From positions 248,001 through 312,000 of the forward strand of contig JAIEUA010000004.1 in NCBI GenBank assembly GCA_019744815.1: a stretch of 64,000 nucleotides of DNA, written 5' to 3'. The stretch's first letter is position 1; each line of letters opens with the position of its first letter. The DNA is from Phycisphaerales bacterium. GTDB taxonomy: Bacteria > Planctomycetota > Phycisphaerae > Phycisphaerales > UBA1924. The notes beneath the pieces were generated by a model. That model made no database searches. It was not told the DNA's origin and saw only the letters and a list, made by a program, of their open reading frames with translations. The position numbers and the translations under genes are program-made. Shown here piece by piece: positions 26,158 through 36,014 of the stretch.

Positions 26158-26661
26158 TCAGCGACCGGCGCTGGCCGACTCGCCGTCGCGCATCACGTCG
26201 CTGACGGAGCGGAAGGCCTCGTGGAAGTCGAAGACGCCCTCGAAGTCCTGGATGGTGTCCTCTTCGGTCTTGCGCATCAGGCCGAGGTCGACCATGGCGA
26301 AGACGATCTTGCCAAAGTCTTCGGTGCGCTTGATGTTCCAGCGGTGGAGCACGGTGCGGGCCATGAGGCCGTAGCGCTGCACGGCGTAGTTCTTGAGACC
26401 GAGGCAGAGCTGCTGGCCGTTGATGTGGCGGCTCTGGTCGTCGGGGGAGAGTTCACGGGCCTCGTCGCGATGGCCGTGGATCATGCGGACGGTGTGGCCG
26501 AGGCCCTCGCTGACGAACTGGAACGCCTCGGGCGGGTAGGGCGCGAGGGACTTGAGCTTGGTCCAATCGACCTGCTCGGGCGCGTCGCCGCCGCTCGCGC
26601 CTGGGCTGGCGTGGGGGAAGATGTGCGGGTCTTGAGGTTGGAAGGGCGTGGCGTCGGACAC
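26158..26661 (-). CDS. Minf_1886 family protein
   Basis: 167-residue protein of the uncharacterised Minf_1886 family common in PVC and other bacteria. Signature sequence YPPEAFQFVSEGLGHTV, HINGQQLCLGLKNYAVQRYG, NIKRTEDFGKIVFAMVDLG and DFEGVFDFHEAF is visible. GTG 26661 is taken as start (GGAG nine nt upstream); the open frame continues upstream without family-like sequence. Function unknown. Confidence 0.85.
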   Translation of the reverse strand: MSDATPFQPQDPHIFPHASPGASGGDAPEQVDWTKLKSLAPYPPEAFQFVSEGLGHTVRMIHGHRDEARELSPDDQSRHINGQQLCLGLKNYAVQRYGLMARTVLHRWNIKRTEDFGKIVFAMVDLGLMRKTEEDTIQDFEGVFDFHEAFRSVSDVMRDGESASAGR

Positions 26662-26865
26662 TGGGGCACTCCGCCGTCGGTTCTCGAGGACCGACTCAGA
26701 CTCTTTCCTTCGGCGAATGGTAGCGGGCTTTGCGAGAGATTCGGGAGAGAAAGTCGTTGGATGCGGCAGGGAACGGTTTGGGTCGAGGTTTCGGGGTTCG
26801 CGGGAGAAGAGATGTGGGGTGAGACAGATCTTCACGCGGATCCACGCGAAGCGAACCCACCCCCC

Positions 26866-26892
26866 GGCCCACTCCCTCTGGGAGGGGGAGTG
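26866..26892. terminator. Stem-loop after glycosylase gene
   Basis: CCCACTCCC pairs with GGGAGTGGT-type sequence across a GGGA-rich loop, lying directly after the stop of the leftward glycosylase gene. No T-run follows, so it may be a rho-dependent or repeat-derived structure. Confidence 0.4.
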
Positions 26893-26893
26893 G

Positions 26894-27547
26894 TCACTTT
26901 CGTTTCGTACGCGGCCGCGGGGAGCGGCTGGCGTGCTCGGTGGTTGGATCGACGAATCGGAGCAGGCGTTTGGCCCAGGCTCCGGCGTAATCAACGCCGA
27001 TGCGAGGCGTGCGGAGTGGGCGGCGGGTGGGGCGTGTGGAGTCGGTGGCGGGCTCGAGCCAGAGGGTGTCGCTGGTCACGAGATCGACGGCGTTGAGCGT
27101 GCGGTCAATGGCGAAAGCCTGACACAGTCGTGCAGGGCCGGAGGCGACGAGGCGGTCGGCGGCGGCGGCGGCGGCACCCAAGCCACGGAGGTGGCGCATT
27201 TCTTCGATGCCTTCGAGCGGCTCGACGGCGCGGATCAGCACGGCCTGCGGGTCGCCCGCGGCGGCGCAGACGACGTTGAAGCAGAAGTGCATGCCGTAGG
27301 TGAAGTAGACGTACGCGGTGCCGGGCCTGGCGTACATGGCCTCATTGCGGGGCGTGCGGCGGCAGCCGAAGGCGTGGCTGGCGCGATCGCGGACGCCGAT
27401 GTAGGCCTCGGTCTCGACGATGCGGCCGCGGAGGATGAGGCCGGAGGAGAGGCGGCGGGCGAGGGTGGTGCCGAGGAGGGAAACGGCCAGAGAGTCTGCG
27501 CTCTCGACAAAGTCTTGTGGTCCAAGACGGAGGCTCTTCGGGATCAT
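26894..27547 (-). CDS. DNA-3-methyladenine glycosylase (AAG/MPG type)
   Basis: 217-residue base-excision repair enzyme removing alkylated purines. Family motifs: LGTTLARRL, RGRIVETEAYIG with the catalytic-site Glu, SHAFGCRRTPRNEAMYARPGTAYVYFTYGMH, and the C-terminal TPRIGVDYAG. ATG 27547 overlaps the upstream stop in ATGA, so the gene is co-translated with the small zinc-ribbon protein ahead of it. Confidence 0.93.
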   Translation of the reverse strand: MIPKSLRLGPQDFVESADSLAVSLLGTTLARRLSSGLILRGRIVETEAYIGVRDRASHAFGCRRTPRNEAMYARPGTAYVYFTYGMHFCFNVVCAAAGDPQAVLIRAVEPLEGIEEMRHLRGLGAAAAAADRLVASGPARLCQAFAIDRTLNAVDLVTSDTLWLEPATDSTRPTRRPLRTPRIGVDYAGAWAKRLLRFVDPTTEHASRSPRPRTKRK

Positions 27548-27786
27548 GGTTTGACCAGAGAGGCCCAGACTGAGTCTCTCGCCGCATCGAGATCGACGTG
27601 CCCAGTCCGCTCCCATTCCCAGGATTCCGACCGCGACAAAGCGACGAACCCAGGTTCGCGAAAGCCCACTCCGCACTCTGCGCACATGGCAACCGCCTCA
27701 CCAGTGGGCAGGCGTCGGAGATAGACGTCACCAAACTCCAAACAAAGCGGGCACTCGACAGCTACCCGCACGCGAACCGGATCCAT
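27544..27786 (-). CDS. Small CxxC zinc-ribbon protein
   Basis: About 80 residues with two CxxC pairs (ECPLCLEFG and MCAECGVGF), a typical zinc ribbon. The start at 27786 is a best guess; no strong ribosome site is visible. Its stop overlaps the glycosylase start by four bases, implying one transcript. Family not recognised. Confidence 0.6.
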   Translation of the reverse strand: MDPVRVRVAVECPLCLEFGDVYLRRLPTGEAVAMCAECGVGFREPGFVALSRSESWEWERTGHVDLDAARDSVWASLVKP

Positions 27787-27821
27787 AGGAAACGCCCTAT
27801 CTTCGAGGACCGCGACTCGAA

Positions 27822-29684
27822 TCACGCGTAAGCGTGTAATCCCGGCAGTAGCAAGTTCACGCCGAAGTAGGTCCACAGCATCACGATGAACCCCGCGACG
27901 CTGAGCCACGCGGTGACGAGCGCCTTGTTGCGGCCGGTTGTGAAGCGCAGGTGGATGACGATCAGGTAGACGATCCACGTAATGAGCGCCCAGGTTTCCT
28001 TCGGGTCAAAGGCCCACCAGCGGCCCCAGGAGTGATCGGCCCACCAGGCGCCGAGCAGAATGCCGACGCCGAGGGTCCAGAACGCGAGCTGGAGCACGGT
28101 CATCTGGGCGGTGTCGAGTTCGTCGAGGATCTTCTGCTTGACGGGTGAGAAGCCGCCGGTTTCGCTTGAGGCGTCGTCACCGGCGGTCACGACCGCGGTG
28201 GTGCCTGTGCCGCCGAGGGAGACCTGGGCGACGACGGACGCGGATTGAGCGCCGCGCATCTTCGCGGCGTAGTGCGTGACGAGGTAGAACGAGCTGATGA
28301 TGAAGCCCAGCGCGATCAGGCCGTAGGAGACGAGGACGGTGGTGACGTGGTACTTGAGCAGCACGCTGGTGTTGAGGATCGCGGCCTCGCGTTCGATCAC
28401 CTGACCGGGGATCGCGGTCTGGGTCGCGGTGATCAAGATGAGGAACCCGACGCCCGCCGCGGCGGCGCCGAAGAGGTACTGGCGCTTGAGCATCATGATC
28501 GCCAGCCCCACCACCGCGGCGAAGAGGCTGACCCCGGTCATGGACTCGAACTGATTCTGGATCGCGAAACGCTCGGCGATGATGCAGCGGAGCGTGAAGC
28601 CCGTGGCGTGCAGGCCGATCGCGATCAGCAGGGTCACGGTGCCCAGCCCCAGCAGCCAGCGCCGGCCGGTGCCGAAGCCGAGCACGAGGGCGAGGAAGGT
28701 GAAGAAGTACGCCCACATGCCCCACTCGAAGGCGTTGGCCTTGTTGTAGAAGATCTCAAGGTCGCGCTTGGTGGTCGGGTACTGAGCCGTGTTGATCGAG
28801 CGGATGCTGTCGGACAGGGTCTTGATGGCGGCGTTGGCGCCGTCGGCGTCGAGCTTGCGCCAGGACTCGCCGAGCTTGGCGGCGGCGACGCGAGCGGGAT
28901 GGTCCGCGGCGAGGGTGGCGAGATGTGCCCACTGCTTGTCGCTGGCTTCGGGTGCGACGAGCGTCAGGTTGGCGCGGCTGAGACGCCAGATCTCGAGTTG
29001 CTGATCGAGCTTGCCGAGAGCTTCGCGGTACGGGGCCTCGGCGATGAACTTCTGCGACACGGCCGGTCCGAACTCCTGGACCATCCGCGGGCTGATGCGT
29101 TGGAGCTTGAGCCAGCGGTTGATGCGGGTCTCTTCCTTCTCGCCGAAGGCGGCCTCGAGGAACGCGCGGCGGAGGGGCAGGTAGTCGATCGCCAGCACCG
29201 GCTTCTCGTAGTAGTACGCGGGGTCGATGATGAGATCGACGAGGGTGAAGACGGGATCGAAGAAGACCTTCTTGCCGGCGCCTTCGGGTGCGCCGAAGGA
29301 ATCGACCTTGCCGACGTCGATGGGAGCGACGTCGAAGTAGTTCTTGCGGCCGGCGATCTTGAGGACGGTCTCGCGGGCGAGGGTGTCGACGACTTTCACG
29401 CGGCCGCTGTGCCAGACGGCGAGATCGCGCAGCGGCTGGAGGTCGAGCTTGGCGGCGAAGGCGCTCTTGTCGGCGATGGAGGGCGCGGAGCCGATGGCCT
29501 TCGGTTCGCCGAAGGGGCTGGGGAGTTCGGCGGCGTCCATGTCGAGGGCTTGCGCGACCGGATGGGCGTTGCCTTCGGGGGCGGTCTGAGCGCGAGCGTT
29601 CGGACTCGCGAACGCGAGCACGCCGAGGCCGACGAGCACGATCGCGATGGCGGTTCTGGCTATCTTGGAATGGCTGCGGATCAT
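27822..29684 (-). CDS. ccsA: Cytochrome c assembly protein CcsA (ResC-like)
   Basis: System II haem handling protein, inner membrane. The WWD domain, which binds haem, is near the C-terminus: GAWWADHSWGRWWAFDPKETWALITW. Several membrane helices precede it, from AYFFTFLALVLGFGTG onward. The N-terminal ~330 residues after a signal (IAIVLVGLGVLAFASPNARA) are a large periplasmic domain, also seen in planctomycete CcsA proteins. ATG 29684 has AGGGAG six nt upstream. It follows the resB gene 40 bp downstream on the same strand; together they form the CcsBA synthetase. Confidence 0.93.
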   Translation of the reverse strand: MIRSHSKIARTAIAIVLVGLGVLAFASPNARAQTAPEGNAHPVAQALDMDAAELPSPFGEPKAIGSAPSIADKSAFAAKLDLQPLRDLAVWHSGRVKVVDTLARETVLKIAGRKNYFDVAPIDVGKVDSFGAPEGAGKKVFFDPVFTLVDLIIDPAYYYEKPVLAIDYLPLRRAFLEAAFGEKEETRINRWLKLQRISPRMVQEFGPAVSQKFIAEAPYREALGKLDQQLEIWRLSRANLTLVAPEASDKQWAHLATLAADHPARVAAAKLGESWRKLDADGANAAIKTLSDSIRSINTAQYPTTKRDLEIFYNKANAFEWGMWAYFFTFLALVLGFGTGRRWLLGLGTVTLLIAIGLHATGFTLRCIIAERFAIQNQFESMTGVSLFAAVVGLAIMMLKRQYLFGAAAAGVGFLILITATQTAIPGQVIEREAAILNTSVLLKYHVTTVLVSYGLIALGFIISSFYLVTHYAAKMRGAQSASVVAQVSLGGTGTTAVVTAGDDASSETGGFSPVKQKILDELDTAQMTVLQLAFWTLGVGILLGAWWADHSWGRWWAFDPKETWALITWIVYLIVIHLRFTTGRNKALVTAWLSVAGFIVMLWTYFGVNLLLPGLHAYA

Positions 29685-29724
29685 GTCGACTCCCTGACTT
29701 GATCGCTGTTCGATCAGGACGGTC

Positions 29725-32442
29725 TTACGGGCGCGGCGTGCCGGAGAGTTCACCGGCGGCCGCGGGTTTGGGTTCGGCGAGGTCGGCGGTGGCGCGATTG
29801 CGGACCACGACCACGTTGGGTTCGGCCTTGGGCTTCTTGGGGATGTACTCGCCCTTCGCTATGGCTTCCTGGATCAGTCGCTTCTCACGACGAACGAGGT
29901 AGGGCTTGAGGTAGAAGGCCCAGGGGATGCCCAGAGCCATAAGCACGCCGCCGAGGGCGATGACGTGGATGCCGGGGTTGTTGCCGACCTGGAGAATCGT
30001 GAAACGGGCCCGGGGCGCGGGAATCATGCCGGCGTCGGCGAGCTTCTGGCTCTCGCGCCAGCCTTGCTCGTCCCACGCGGCCTGGCTCATTTTGAATTGA
30101 TTGGGATTGAGGCCGCTGATCAGGCGGTAGGCGGCGTTGCGGATCCAGGGGCGGCGCTCGTCCCAGATGAACGGCGCCGTGAGCGGCTCGTTGAGGCTGC
30201 AGGCGTGCTCGTAGCCGGAGAAGCCGTCGACCAGGGGTTCCACTCGCACGACCGATTCAAAGTCGCGCGGCGCCCCGCGGTGGTCGTACGAGATCATCTT
30301 AAAGTCGACGAGGCGGATGGCAAAGTCGGTGAAGACGTGGCGGGCGCGGCCGAAGGTCAGGTTCAATTCGCGTCCGTCGGGCAGCTCGAGGCGCTTGGTC
30401 AGCTCGCGATCGACGGAGAGGAACTTGGCAAAGGGCAGCCACACGATGGTGGACCAGGCCCGCGTGCCGGAGCGGACGTCCATGGGCAAGACGCTCGGGT
30501 CGATGCGGACCTCGACGGCGAGCATCGCCTTGTCGTGGGTGCCGATCATGCGGCGGTCGCGTTCTTCTTCGGCGACGGGGCGTGGGCGGTCCACGCGGAT
30601 GGAGTGGGCCCAGCGCTGATCGACCTTCAGACTGATATCGGGGACAAAGTCCTTGAGTTCGCCGTCCTTGAGCGCGTCGAAGACGCGAACGGTCCCGCCG
30701 GGTTGGCGGACGATCGCGCGGGTCTTGGGCTGGCCCTGTGGGTCCGACGGCGGGACTTCGTCGAAGTAGACCTGCACGATGCTCGCGTCGATGTATCCGA
30801 TTCGGATGGAGGCGTCGGCGGCCCGGCGGTTCATGCGGCCGTCGGGCTTGGGGGTGTCGAGGATGTCCTGATTCAGCTCCGGGAAGCGGTGATAGACGTA
30901 GCGGGTGTAGGAATCGCTGTCCTTGCCGTCGACCTTGGGCGGCTTGACCTTGATGACAGCGACGCTGCTGGTGGCGCCCTTGTGGGATTCCGTCACGATC
31001 GGAAAAGGCGGCTCGGGTGTGATCTGATCGACGGTGAGGGTGTAGCCGCCGACGACGTGGGTGACGCCGGGGGCGATCTCAAGGACTTTGCGGATCGGCT
31101 TGTCGACCGCGGTCGCGCCGGGGACCTCGACCACGATGGCGTGCTGCGCGTCGGTGGGGATCGGTGAAGAGAGATCGGCCCAGCGCTCGTCGCTCATGCC
31201 GTTGACGGGGCCGAGGGTGTACTCGATGCCCAGGACGTTGTTGACCGACAGGCGGCGTGCCGGGGAACCGGGGAGCAGGATGTAGGAGAAGACGGGATCG
31301 GGGTTGACCTTGCCGTTGGCGTCGGGGCGGGCGCTCAGTAGGAAGATCGAACGCAGCGGGTTAAAGCGGAAGCCTTCGCGGATCGAGGTGATCTCTTTTG
31401 TGTCGACCTCGCGCCAGTCCTCGGTTGGCTCGGCGTAGCTCGCGTAGCCGACGACGCGGAACTTGATGTCGGGGTCGATGAGCGTCGAGTGCGACTCGGG
31501 GACGTCGAGATCGAGCGCGGGCTCCTGCTTGGGCGTCTGCCAGACCCGCTGGCGGCGCGAGAGCTCGAGGATCGAGCGGCCTTGGAACGCCGCGAGGTTG
31601 TAGTCGTTGTACCGCGGCACGCCGCTGAGCACCCGCTGCTCGAGGTCGCCGGAGCCCCACTCTCGCTTCTGGCTGATGAAGAGCGCCACGCGGGTGGCGT
31701 CGTAGAACGCGTTGACCGCCGGACCGGCGGCGGCCTTGGGAGCCTTGGGATCGGCGGGGTTCTGCTGGGCGGCGAGGAGGATGGTGTCGCCCTCGCGCTT
31801 GAGGCCGTTGTAGTAGACGCTGCCGATCGCGATCGTGACGATGCCGGTGTGCACGGTGAGCACGCCGATGTTCTTGAAGTTGAACTCGATGCGCCGCAGC
31901 GTCGCGATGATCATGTTGGCGACGAACAGCAGCAGAATGAGCCGTAGCGGCCACCAGTTGTAAAACTCAAGCTCGGACATCTCCATGCCGGGGAGGCGGC
32001 GGATGGTGATGGCCTTGGTGCGGTCAACAAAGTCAGCGAAGAAGCGCACGCCGCCGCCGGTGGCGGGGTCGTAGTGCAGGATCGGCCAGGCGAACGTGTA
32101 CCAGAGCCAGGAGCCGAGCACGATTGCGAAGAGCGAACCGATGATGGTCGCGAAGAAGCGGCTGCCGCGGGACTTGATGAGTCCGCGAGCGGGCAGCACG
32201 AGCACGGCCCACGCGAGCGCGACCATGACGAGGATCGTGACGCCGTAGAAGGCCTGGGTCAGACCGAGAACAACGATGCCGATGGGCACGCTGGCCAGCA
32301 CGCCGTAGAACGCGACGAGGATGAGGAGCACGACCGCGAGGGGGATGCTGCTGAACAATCGGAGCAACGCCTTGAGCGGCCAGGCCCACGCCGGGAAGAA
32401 CGCGTCATCGAATGCCAGACTTCTTCGCCACTTGGCGCTCAT
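29725..32442 (-). CDS. resB: ResB-like cytochrome c biogenesis protein
   Basis: 905-residue membrane protein, the System II partner of CcsA, keeping apocytochrome available for haem ligation. N-terminal helices (PLAVVLLILVAFYGVLASV, GVTILVMVALAWAVLVLP, FFATIIGSLFAIVLGSWLWY, LRLILLLFVANMIIATL) precede IEFNFKNIGVLTVHTGIVTIAIGS, the ResB signature. A long periplasmic region is followed by a final helix (IHVIALGGVLMALGIPWAFYL). Longer than Gram-positive ResB (~540). ATG 32442 chosen as the start of the conserved part. resB-ccsA form an operon. Confidence 0.9.
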   Translation of the reverse strand: MSAKWRRSLAFDDAFFPAWAWPLKALLRLFSSIPLAVVLLILVAFYGVLASVPIGIVVLGLTQAFYGVTILVMVALAWAVLVLPARGLIKSRGSRFFATIIGSLFAIVLGSWLWYTFAWPILHYDPATGGGVRFFADFVDRTKAITIRRLPGMEMSELEFYNWWPLRLILLLFVANMIIATLRRIEFNFKNIGVLTVHTGIVTIAIGSVYYNGLKREGDTILLAAQQNPADPKAPKAAAGPAVNAFYDATRVALFISQKREWGSGDLEQRVLSGVPRYNDYNLAAFQGRSILELSRRQRVWQTPKQEPALDLDVPESHSTLIDPDIKFRVVGYASYAEPTEDWREVDTKEITSIREGFRFNPLRSIFLLSARPDANGKVNPDPVFSYILLPGSPARRLSVNNVLGIEYTLGPVNGMSDERWADLSSPIPTDAQHAIVVEVPGATAVDKPIRKVLEIAPGVTHVVGGYTLTVDQITPEPPFPIVTESHKGATSSVAVIKVKPPKVDGKDSDSYTRYVYHRFPELNQDILDTPKPDGRMNRRAADASIRIGYIDASIVQVYFDEVPPSDPQGQPKTRAIVRQPGGTVRVFDALKDGELKDFVPDISLKVDQRWAHSIRVDRPRPVAEEERDRRMIGTHDKAMLAVEVRIDPSVLPMDVRSGTRAWSTIVWLPFAKFLSVDRELTKRLELPDGRELNLTFGRARHVFTDFAIRLVDFKMISYDHRGAPRDFESVVRVEPLVDGFSGYEHACSLNEPLTAPFIWDERRPWIRNAAYRLISGLNPNQFKMSQAAWDEQGWRESQKLADAGMIPAPRARFTILQVGNNPGIHVIALGGVLMALGIPWAFYLKPYLVRREKRLIQEAIAKGEYIPKKPKAEPNVVVVRNRATADLAEPKPAAAGELSGTPRP

Positions 32443-32605
32443 CGATCGCCCCGGAGGTTGCACGCGGACCAGCCCGCGGCGGCAACGTGCGAGTTTAGGT
32501 TGGATGAAGGCTCCGGATTGCGTCCGGAAGCCAGTTCGATGCAGAAGAAGGCATCGAGGCATCACGGCATCAAGGCATCAAGACATGGGGCACGGGCACA
32601 TCTGG

Positions 32606-33388
32606 TCAGGCCTCGATGCCGAAGAAACGCTTGGTGTTGGCGTTCACTTGATTCTCGAAGTCCGCCGGGGTTATGCCTCGTGTCGCGGCGACGGATTGCA
32701 TTGTGAGACTTGCCATCCACGGCTCGCACGGGCGCACCGATCGGTGCGGATCGGGAGACAGGAACGGCGCGTCGGTCTCGATCATGATGCGGTCCGCGGG
32801 GACCAGCTTGATCGCCTCGCGGACGTCGGAGGCGTTCCGGTAGGTGGCGACGCCGGTGAACGAGACGCAGGCACCGAAGTCGAGCAGCAGACGCATTTCT
32901 GCGGGGCCGCCGGTGAAGCAGTGGAAAACGAAGCGGGCGGGATCGAGCTTGGTGCGCTTGAGCACGGGAATCAGGTCTTCGAACGCCTCGCGGCAGTGCA
33001 GCACGATGGGTTTGGTGGTTCCCTTGGCGTGCACCGACTCGATGAACGCGAGCTGCTCGTCGAGCACCGCCCGCTGCGTGGATGCGATCGGCTCGTGGTA
33101 GTGATTGTCGAGGCCGAGCTCGCCCCAGGCGACGCACTTGGGTGAGCGGATGACCTTCTCCAGATTCGCCCACTCGTGCGGCCCCTGGTCCGCGTAGAGC
33201 GGGTGGACGCCGCCGGTGCACCAGACGTTGTCGTGCTGCTCGGCGATCGCGAGGGCGTTCAGGCAGTCTTTGGTGGTGGTCGAGATGGTGATGCAGCCGC
33301 GGACGCCGTGCTCGCGGGACTTCTGGAGAACGAGGGGCACGCGACCGGCGAAGTCGGGGAAGGTCAGATGGCAGTGCGTGTCGATCAC
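32606..33388 (-). CDS. TatD family metal-dependent hydrolase/DNase
   Basis: TIM-barrel metallohydrolase with the family metal ligands: IDTHCHL at the N-terminus, Glu in AWGELGLDNHY, His in PIVLHCREAFEDL, His in FVFHCFTGG, and Asp in MIETDAPFL. Characterised TatD proteins are 3'-5' exonucleases or D-aminoacyl hydrolases. A GTG at 33388, two residues before the metal-binding strand, is the most likely start, though it lacks a clear ribosome site; the open frame extends to 33505. Confidence 0.88.
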   Translation of the reverse strand: MIDTHCHLTFPDFAGRVPLVLQKSREHGVRGCITISTTTKDCLNALAIAEQHDNVWCTGGVHPLYADQGPHEWANLEKVIRSPKCVAWGELGLDNHYHEPIASTQRAVLDEQLAFIESVHAKGTTKPIVLHCREAFEDLIPVLKRTKLDPARFVFHCFTGGPAEMRLLLDFGACVSFTGVATYRNASDVREAIKLVPADRIMIETDAPFLSPDPHRSVRPCEPWMASLTMQSVAATRGITPADFENQVNANTKRFFGIEA

Positions 33389-33615
33389 GATGAAGGGTAC
33401 GAGGCTGTTGCTCAGGACGGACAACCGTCCCGAAGACGCCGAGGCTGACGAGGCTCTGCGAGGAAGCCTCGGATCGATTGGAACAATCGCAATCGAGCCC
33501 AACATGCGTTCACGTCGCTCTCGCTGCGGGCCATCCGAGGCTTCCTCGCGGACTCGTCAGCCTCGGCGTCCTTCGCGTCGTGATTGGTCGCGCGGCTTGC
33601 GTTCTACGCTTGTGC

Positions 33616-34575
33616 GTGAACGAATCGCCATCCGCACTCCCGATGCTGCCCGTCCGTCCCGCCAATGCGCACAAGGGGACGTTTGGCACCGTGGCGATCA
33701 TCGGTGGCTGCGCGCGGGGCGAGTCTCGGATGATCGGTGCGCCGGCGATCGCGGCCCGTGCCGCGCTGCGGTCGGGGGTTGGGCTCACGCGGATGTTGAC
33801 GCCGGAGCCGATCCTGAATGAAGCGATCACGATCACGCCCTCGGCGACGGGGGTTGCGCTGCCGACCGATGCGGATGGGAATCTCGTGCCGCACGAGGTG
33901 GCGGCGGTGTTCGATGAACACACGGCCGGCGCACAGGCGATCGTGCTCGGGCCGGGATTGGGTTGGTCGAACGAGCGGCAGTCGCCTCTGGCCGCGGGTA
34001 CGAGCGCGGTGGTGCTGCGGGCCGCGTTGCACGCCGAGTGCCCGCTGGTGCTCGACGCGGATGCCCTGAACTGTCTCGCCGCGACGCCGGACTTTCAGCG
34101 TGATCTGCGAGCGCCCATCGTGATCACGCCCCATCCGGGCGAGTTCGCTCGGCTGGCGGCGGCGCTGTCGATCAAGGCGCCCGATGGCAGTGAGCCCGCG
34201 CGGCTGGCCGCGTGCGAGGCGATGGCGCAGCGGCTCGGATGTGTCGTGGTGCTCAAGGGCATGCACACGGTGGTGAGCAACGGACACGAGAGTTGGACCT
34301 GCCGACGCGGGCACGCGTGTTTGGCGACGGCGGGGACCGGCGATGTGCTGGCAGGCCTGCTCGGCGGGTTGATCGCACAATTCGTGCGGCTGATGCCGAT
34401 CGCGGGAAAGACGATGCCGGGGACACTCTCGCTGATGGATTGCGTGCGCGTTAGCGTCGAGGCCCACGCGATCGCGGGTGAGCGATGGGCGTCGAAGAAC
34501 GCGGCGGCGGGGTTGCTGGCGCTTGAGCTCGCGGACCTCTTGCCAGAAGTTCTCGATGTGATGCGGGCGCGGTAG
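33616..34575 (+). CDS. nnrD: ADP/ATP-dependent NAD(P)H-hydrate dehydratase
   Basis: Carbohydrate-kinase-fold repair enzyme that dehydrates damaged NAD(P)HX. Motifs: HKGTFGTVAIIGG, VLGPGLGWS, LVLDADALN, VITPHPGEFARL, VVLKGMHTVV, and the anion-hole loop TAGTGDVLAGLLGGL. At ~319 residues it is the C-terminal (YjeF-C) domain alone; the epimerase domain (NnrE) is not fused and not adjacent. GTG 33616 is a likely start; an ATG lies nine codons in. Confidence 0.9.
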   Translation: MNESPSALPMLPVRPANAHKGTFGTVAIIGGCARGESRMIGAPAIAARAALRSGVGLTRMLTPEPILNEAITITPSATGVALPTDADGNLVPHEVAAVFDEHTAGAQAIVLGPGLGWSNERQSPLAAGTSAVVLRAALHAECPLVLDADALNCLAATPDFQRDLRAPIVITPHPGEFARLAAALSIKAPDGSEPARLAACEAMAQRLGCVVVLKGMHTVVSNGHESWTCRRGHACLATAGTGDVLAGLLGGLIAQFVRLMPIAGKTMPGTLSLMDCVRVSVEAHAIAGERWASKNAAAGLLALELADLLPEVLDVMRAR

Positions 34576-34583
34576 GGAATCGC

Positions 34584-34614
34584 TTGCGACCTCTCGCTGA
34601 CGCGAGAGGCTCTA
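34584..34614. repeat. 31-bp hairpin repeat, copy 1
   Basis: Contains CCTCTCGC-TGAC-GCGAGAGG, an 8-bp stem with a 4-nt loop. Identical over 31 bp to 57571-57601. It lies between convergent genes and supplies the stop codon of the TolB-like gene. Confidence 0.85.
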
Positions 34615-35937
34615 TCGCTGCTTGGATGGGGGCGTCTTCGGCTCGGGCGAGGCGAACGGGTCCGCGTTCCATCGGGCCATCCAGAGCTGACTGGAGGGCT
34701 TGGTCTCGCCCGCGATCATCTCGCCGCGCTGGGCGGTCCACATCATCCAATGGCCGTCGGGGCGGAAGACCGGAAGCACATCGGCGCCGGATGCAAAGGT
34801 GATGCGGCGTGACAGGCGATCGTCCACGACGTAGCCGGGGCGGGTGGCCAACGACCCACCTTGGCCGACCCGCTGGCCTTCCGCGCCGGTTTCGACTGTG
34901 TAGCTCTGGTTCGAGTGCTCGGCGTCCTCGTCCAGGTCATCGACCTGGAGCGCGAACACCTCGTAGTTGCGGTGGCTCACCTCGCTGGTGGCATAGACGA
35001 TGAAGTCTCCAGACGGATGCCAGAACGGCCCCCAGTTCACGTGCTCGTTCTTGGTGAGTTGGTACTCGTTCAGAAGGCCGACGAAGGCGCCCGTGCCGTC
35101 GACGCCGTCTTCGAATCGCAGTTCGGCGACATAGATCTGGAGCAGATCGGTGCCAGCGCGATCGGAGCGATAGCAGATGTGCTTGCCATCGGGCGCCCAG
35201 AACGGTCCGCCGTCGTAGCCCTTGGCGACCACGATGGGGTGCTGCTGCTGAGTCTTGGTGTCGTAAATCCAGATGTCGGCGTCGGGCTTCTCGCCGGTTT
35301 GTTTGGAGGGATCGACGTTGGCGTAGAGCACGAAACGCCCGGACGCGTCCCAGGACGCCTCCGCGCAATACCCCGGCCGCTCGAACATCGGCGTCGGCCT
35401 GGGCTCCTCGCCCTCCTTCAGCGTGCGCAGGTCCAGCGTCACGATCTTCATGTTCTCGGGGAACGACCAGACGTACTTGTTCGTGCCGACCTGGAAGCCG
35501 GGCTTGTTGGGCGCGAGCGGCGGGTCGATCGTGCAGCCGAAGAGGATCCGGTTCTCGTCCTTGGGATGGAACCAGCCGCAGGTGTTGGCGCTGCCCTTGG
35601 GGCTGACGCGGCGGACATTCGCGAGCCCGACGGGGCCTCCCTCGGCGTCGCAGGTGAGGTCGGCGACGTACATCGAGTAGTGCTGATCGGGCTCCTGACC
35701 CGCGGGCGGCACGGGAACGGCCTGGAAGATGATGCGGCGGCCGTCTGGGCTGAAGTAGGCTTCGCCGGCCTTCACGAAGTCACGCCGAAACGTGAGCTGC
35801 GACCAGTGGCTGAGAATCGGAGCCTCGGCCTCGCGCCAGGTGATCTCGGGTTGCGGTTCGGACTTGGTCGTCGCTCCGGGTTGGAGCGCGGCCGAAACAT
35901 ACGTCAGAACGATCGGCAGGACAGCGGCGTGCATCAT
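34612..35937 (-). CDS. Secreted TolB-like beta-propeller protein
   Basis: 441 residues with an N-terminal signal (MHAAVLPIVLTYVSAALQ) and several PD40/WD40-like TolB repeats: AYFSPDGRRIIFQA, ASWDASGRFVLYAN, GPFWAPDGKHICYRSD, GPFWHPSGDFIVYAT, VFRPDGHWMMWTA. Such propellers are binding scaffolds in the periplasm. It has no TolB N-terminal domain and no peptidase domain. Its stop lies in a 31-bp repeat. Confidence 0.82.
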   Translation of the reverse strand: MMHAAVLPIVLTYVSAALQPGATTKSEPQPEITWREAEAPILSHWSQLTFRRDFVKAGEAYFSPDGRRIIFQAVPVPPAGQEPDQHYSMYVADLTCDAEGGPVGLANVRRVSPKGSANTCGWFHPKDENRILFGCTIDPPLAPNKPGFQVGTNKYVWSFPENMKIVTLDLRTLKEGEEPRPTPMFERPGYCAEASWDASGRFVLYANVDPSKQTGEKPDADIWIYDTKTQQQHPIVVAKGYDGGPFWAPDGKHICYRSDRAGTDLLQIYVAELRFEDGVDGTGAFVGLLNEYQLTKNEHVNWGPFWHPSGDFIVYATSEVSHRNYEVFALQVDDLDEDAEHSNQSYTVETGAEGQRVGQGGSLATRPGYVVDDRLSRRITFASGADVLPVFRPDGHWMMWTAQRGEMIAGETKPSSQLWMARWNADPFASPEPKTPPSKQR

Positions 35938-36014
35938 CGGGGATCCTCTTCGGTGTGCAGGCGATCATTGGTCCATTTGGACATGGCGTCGCGGCACCGC
36001 TTCACGCCTTCCCT

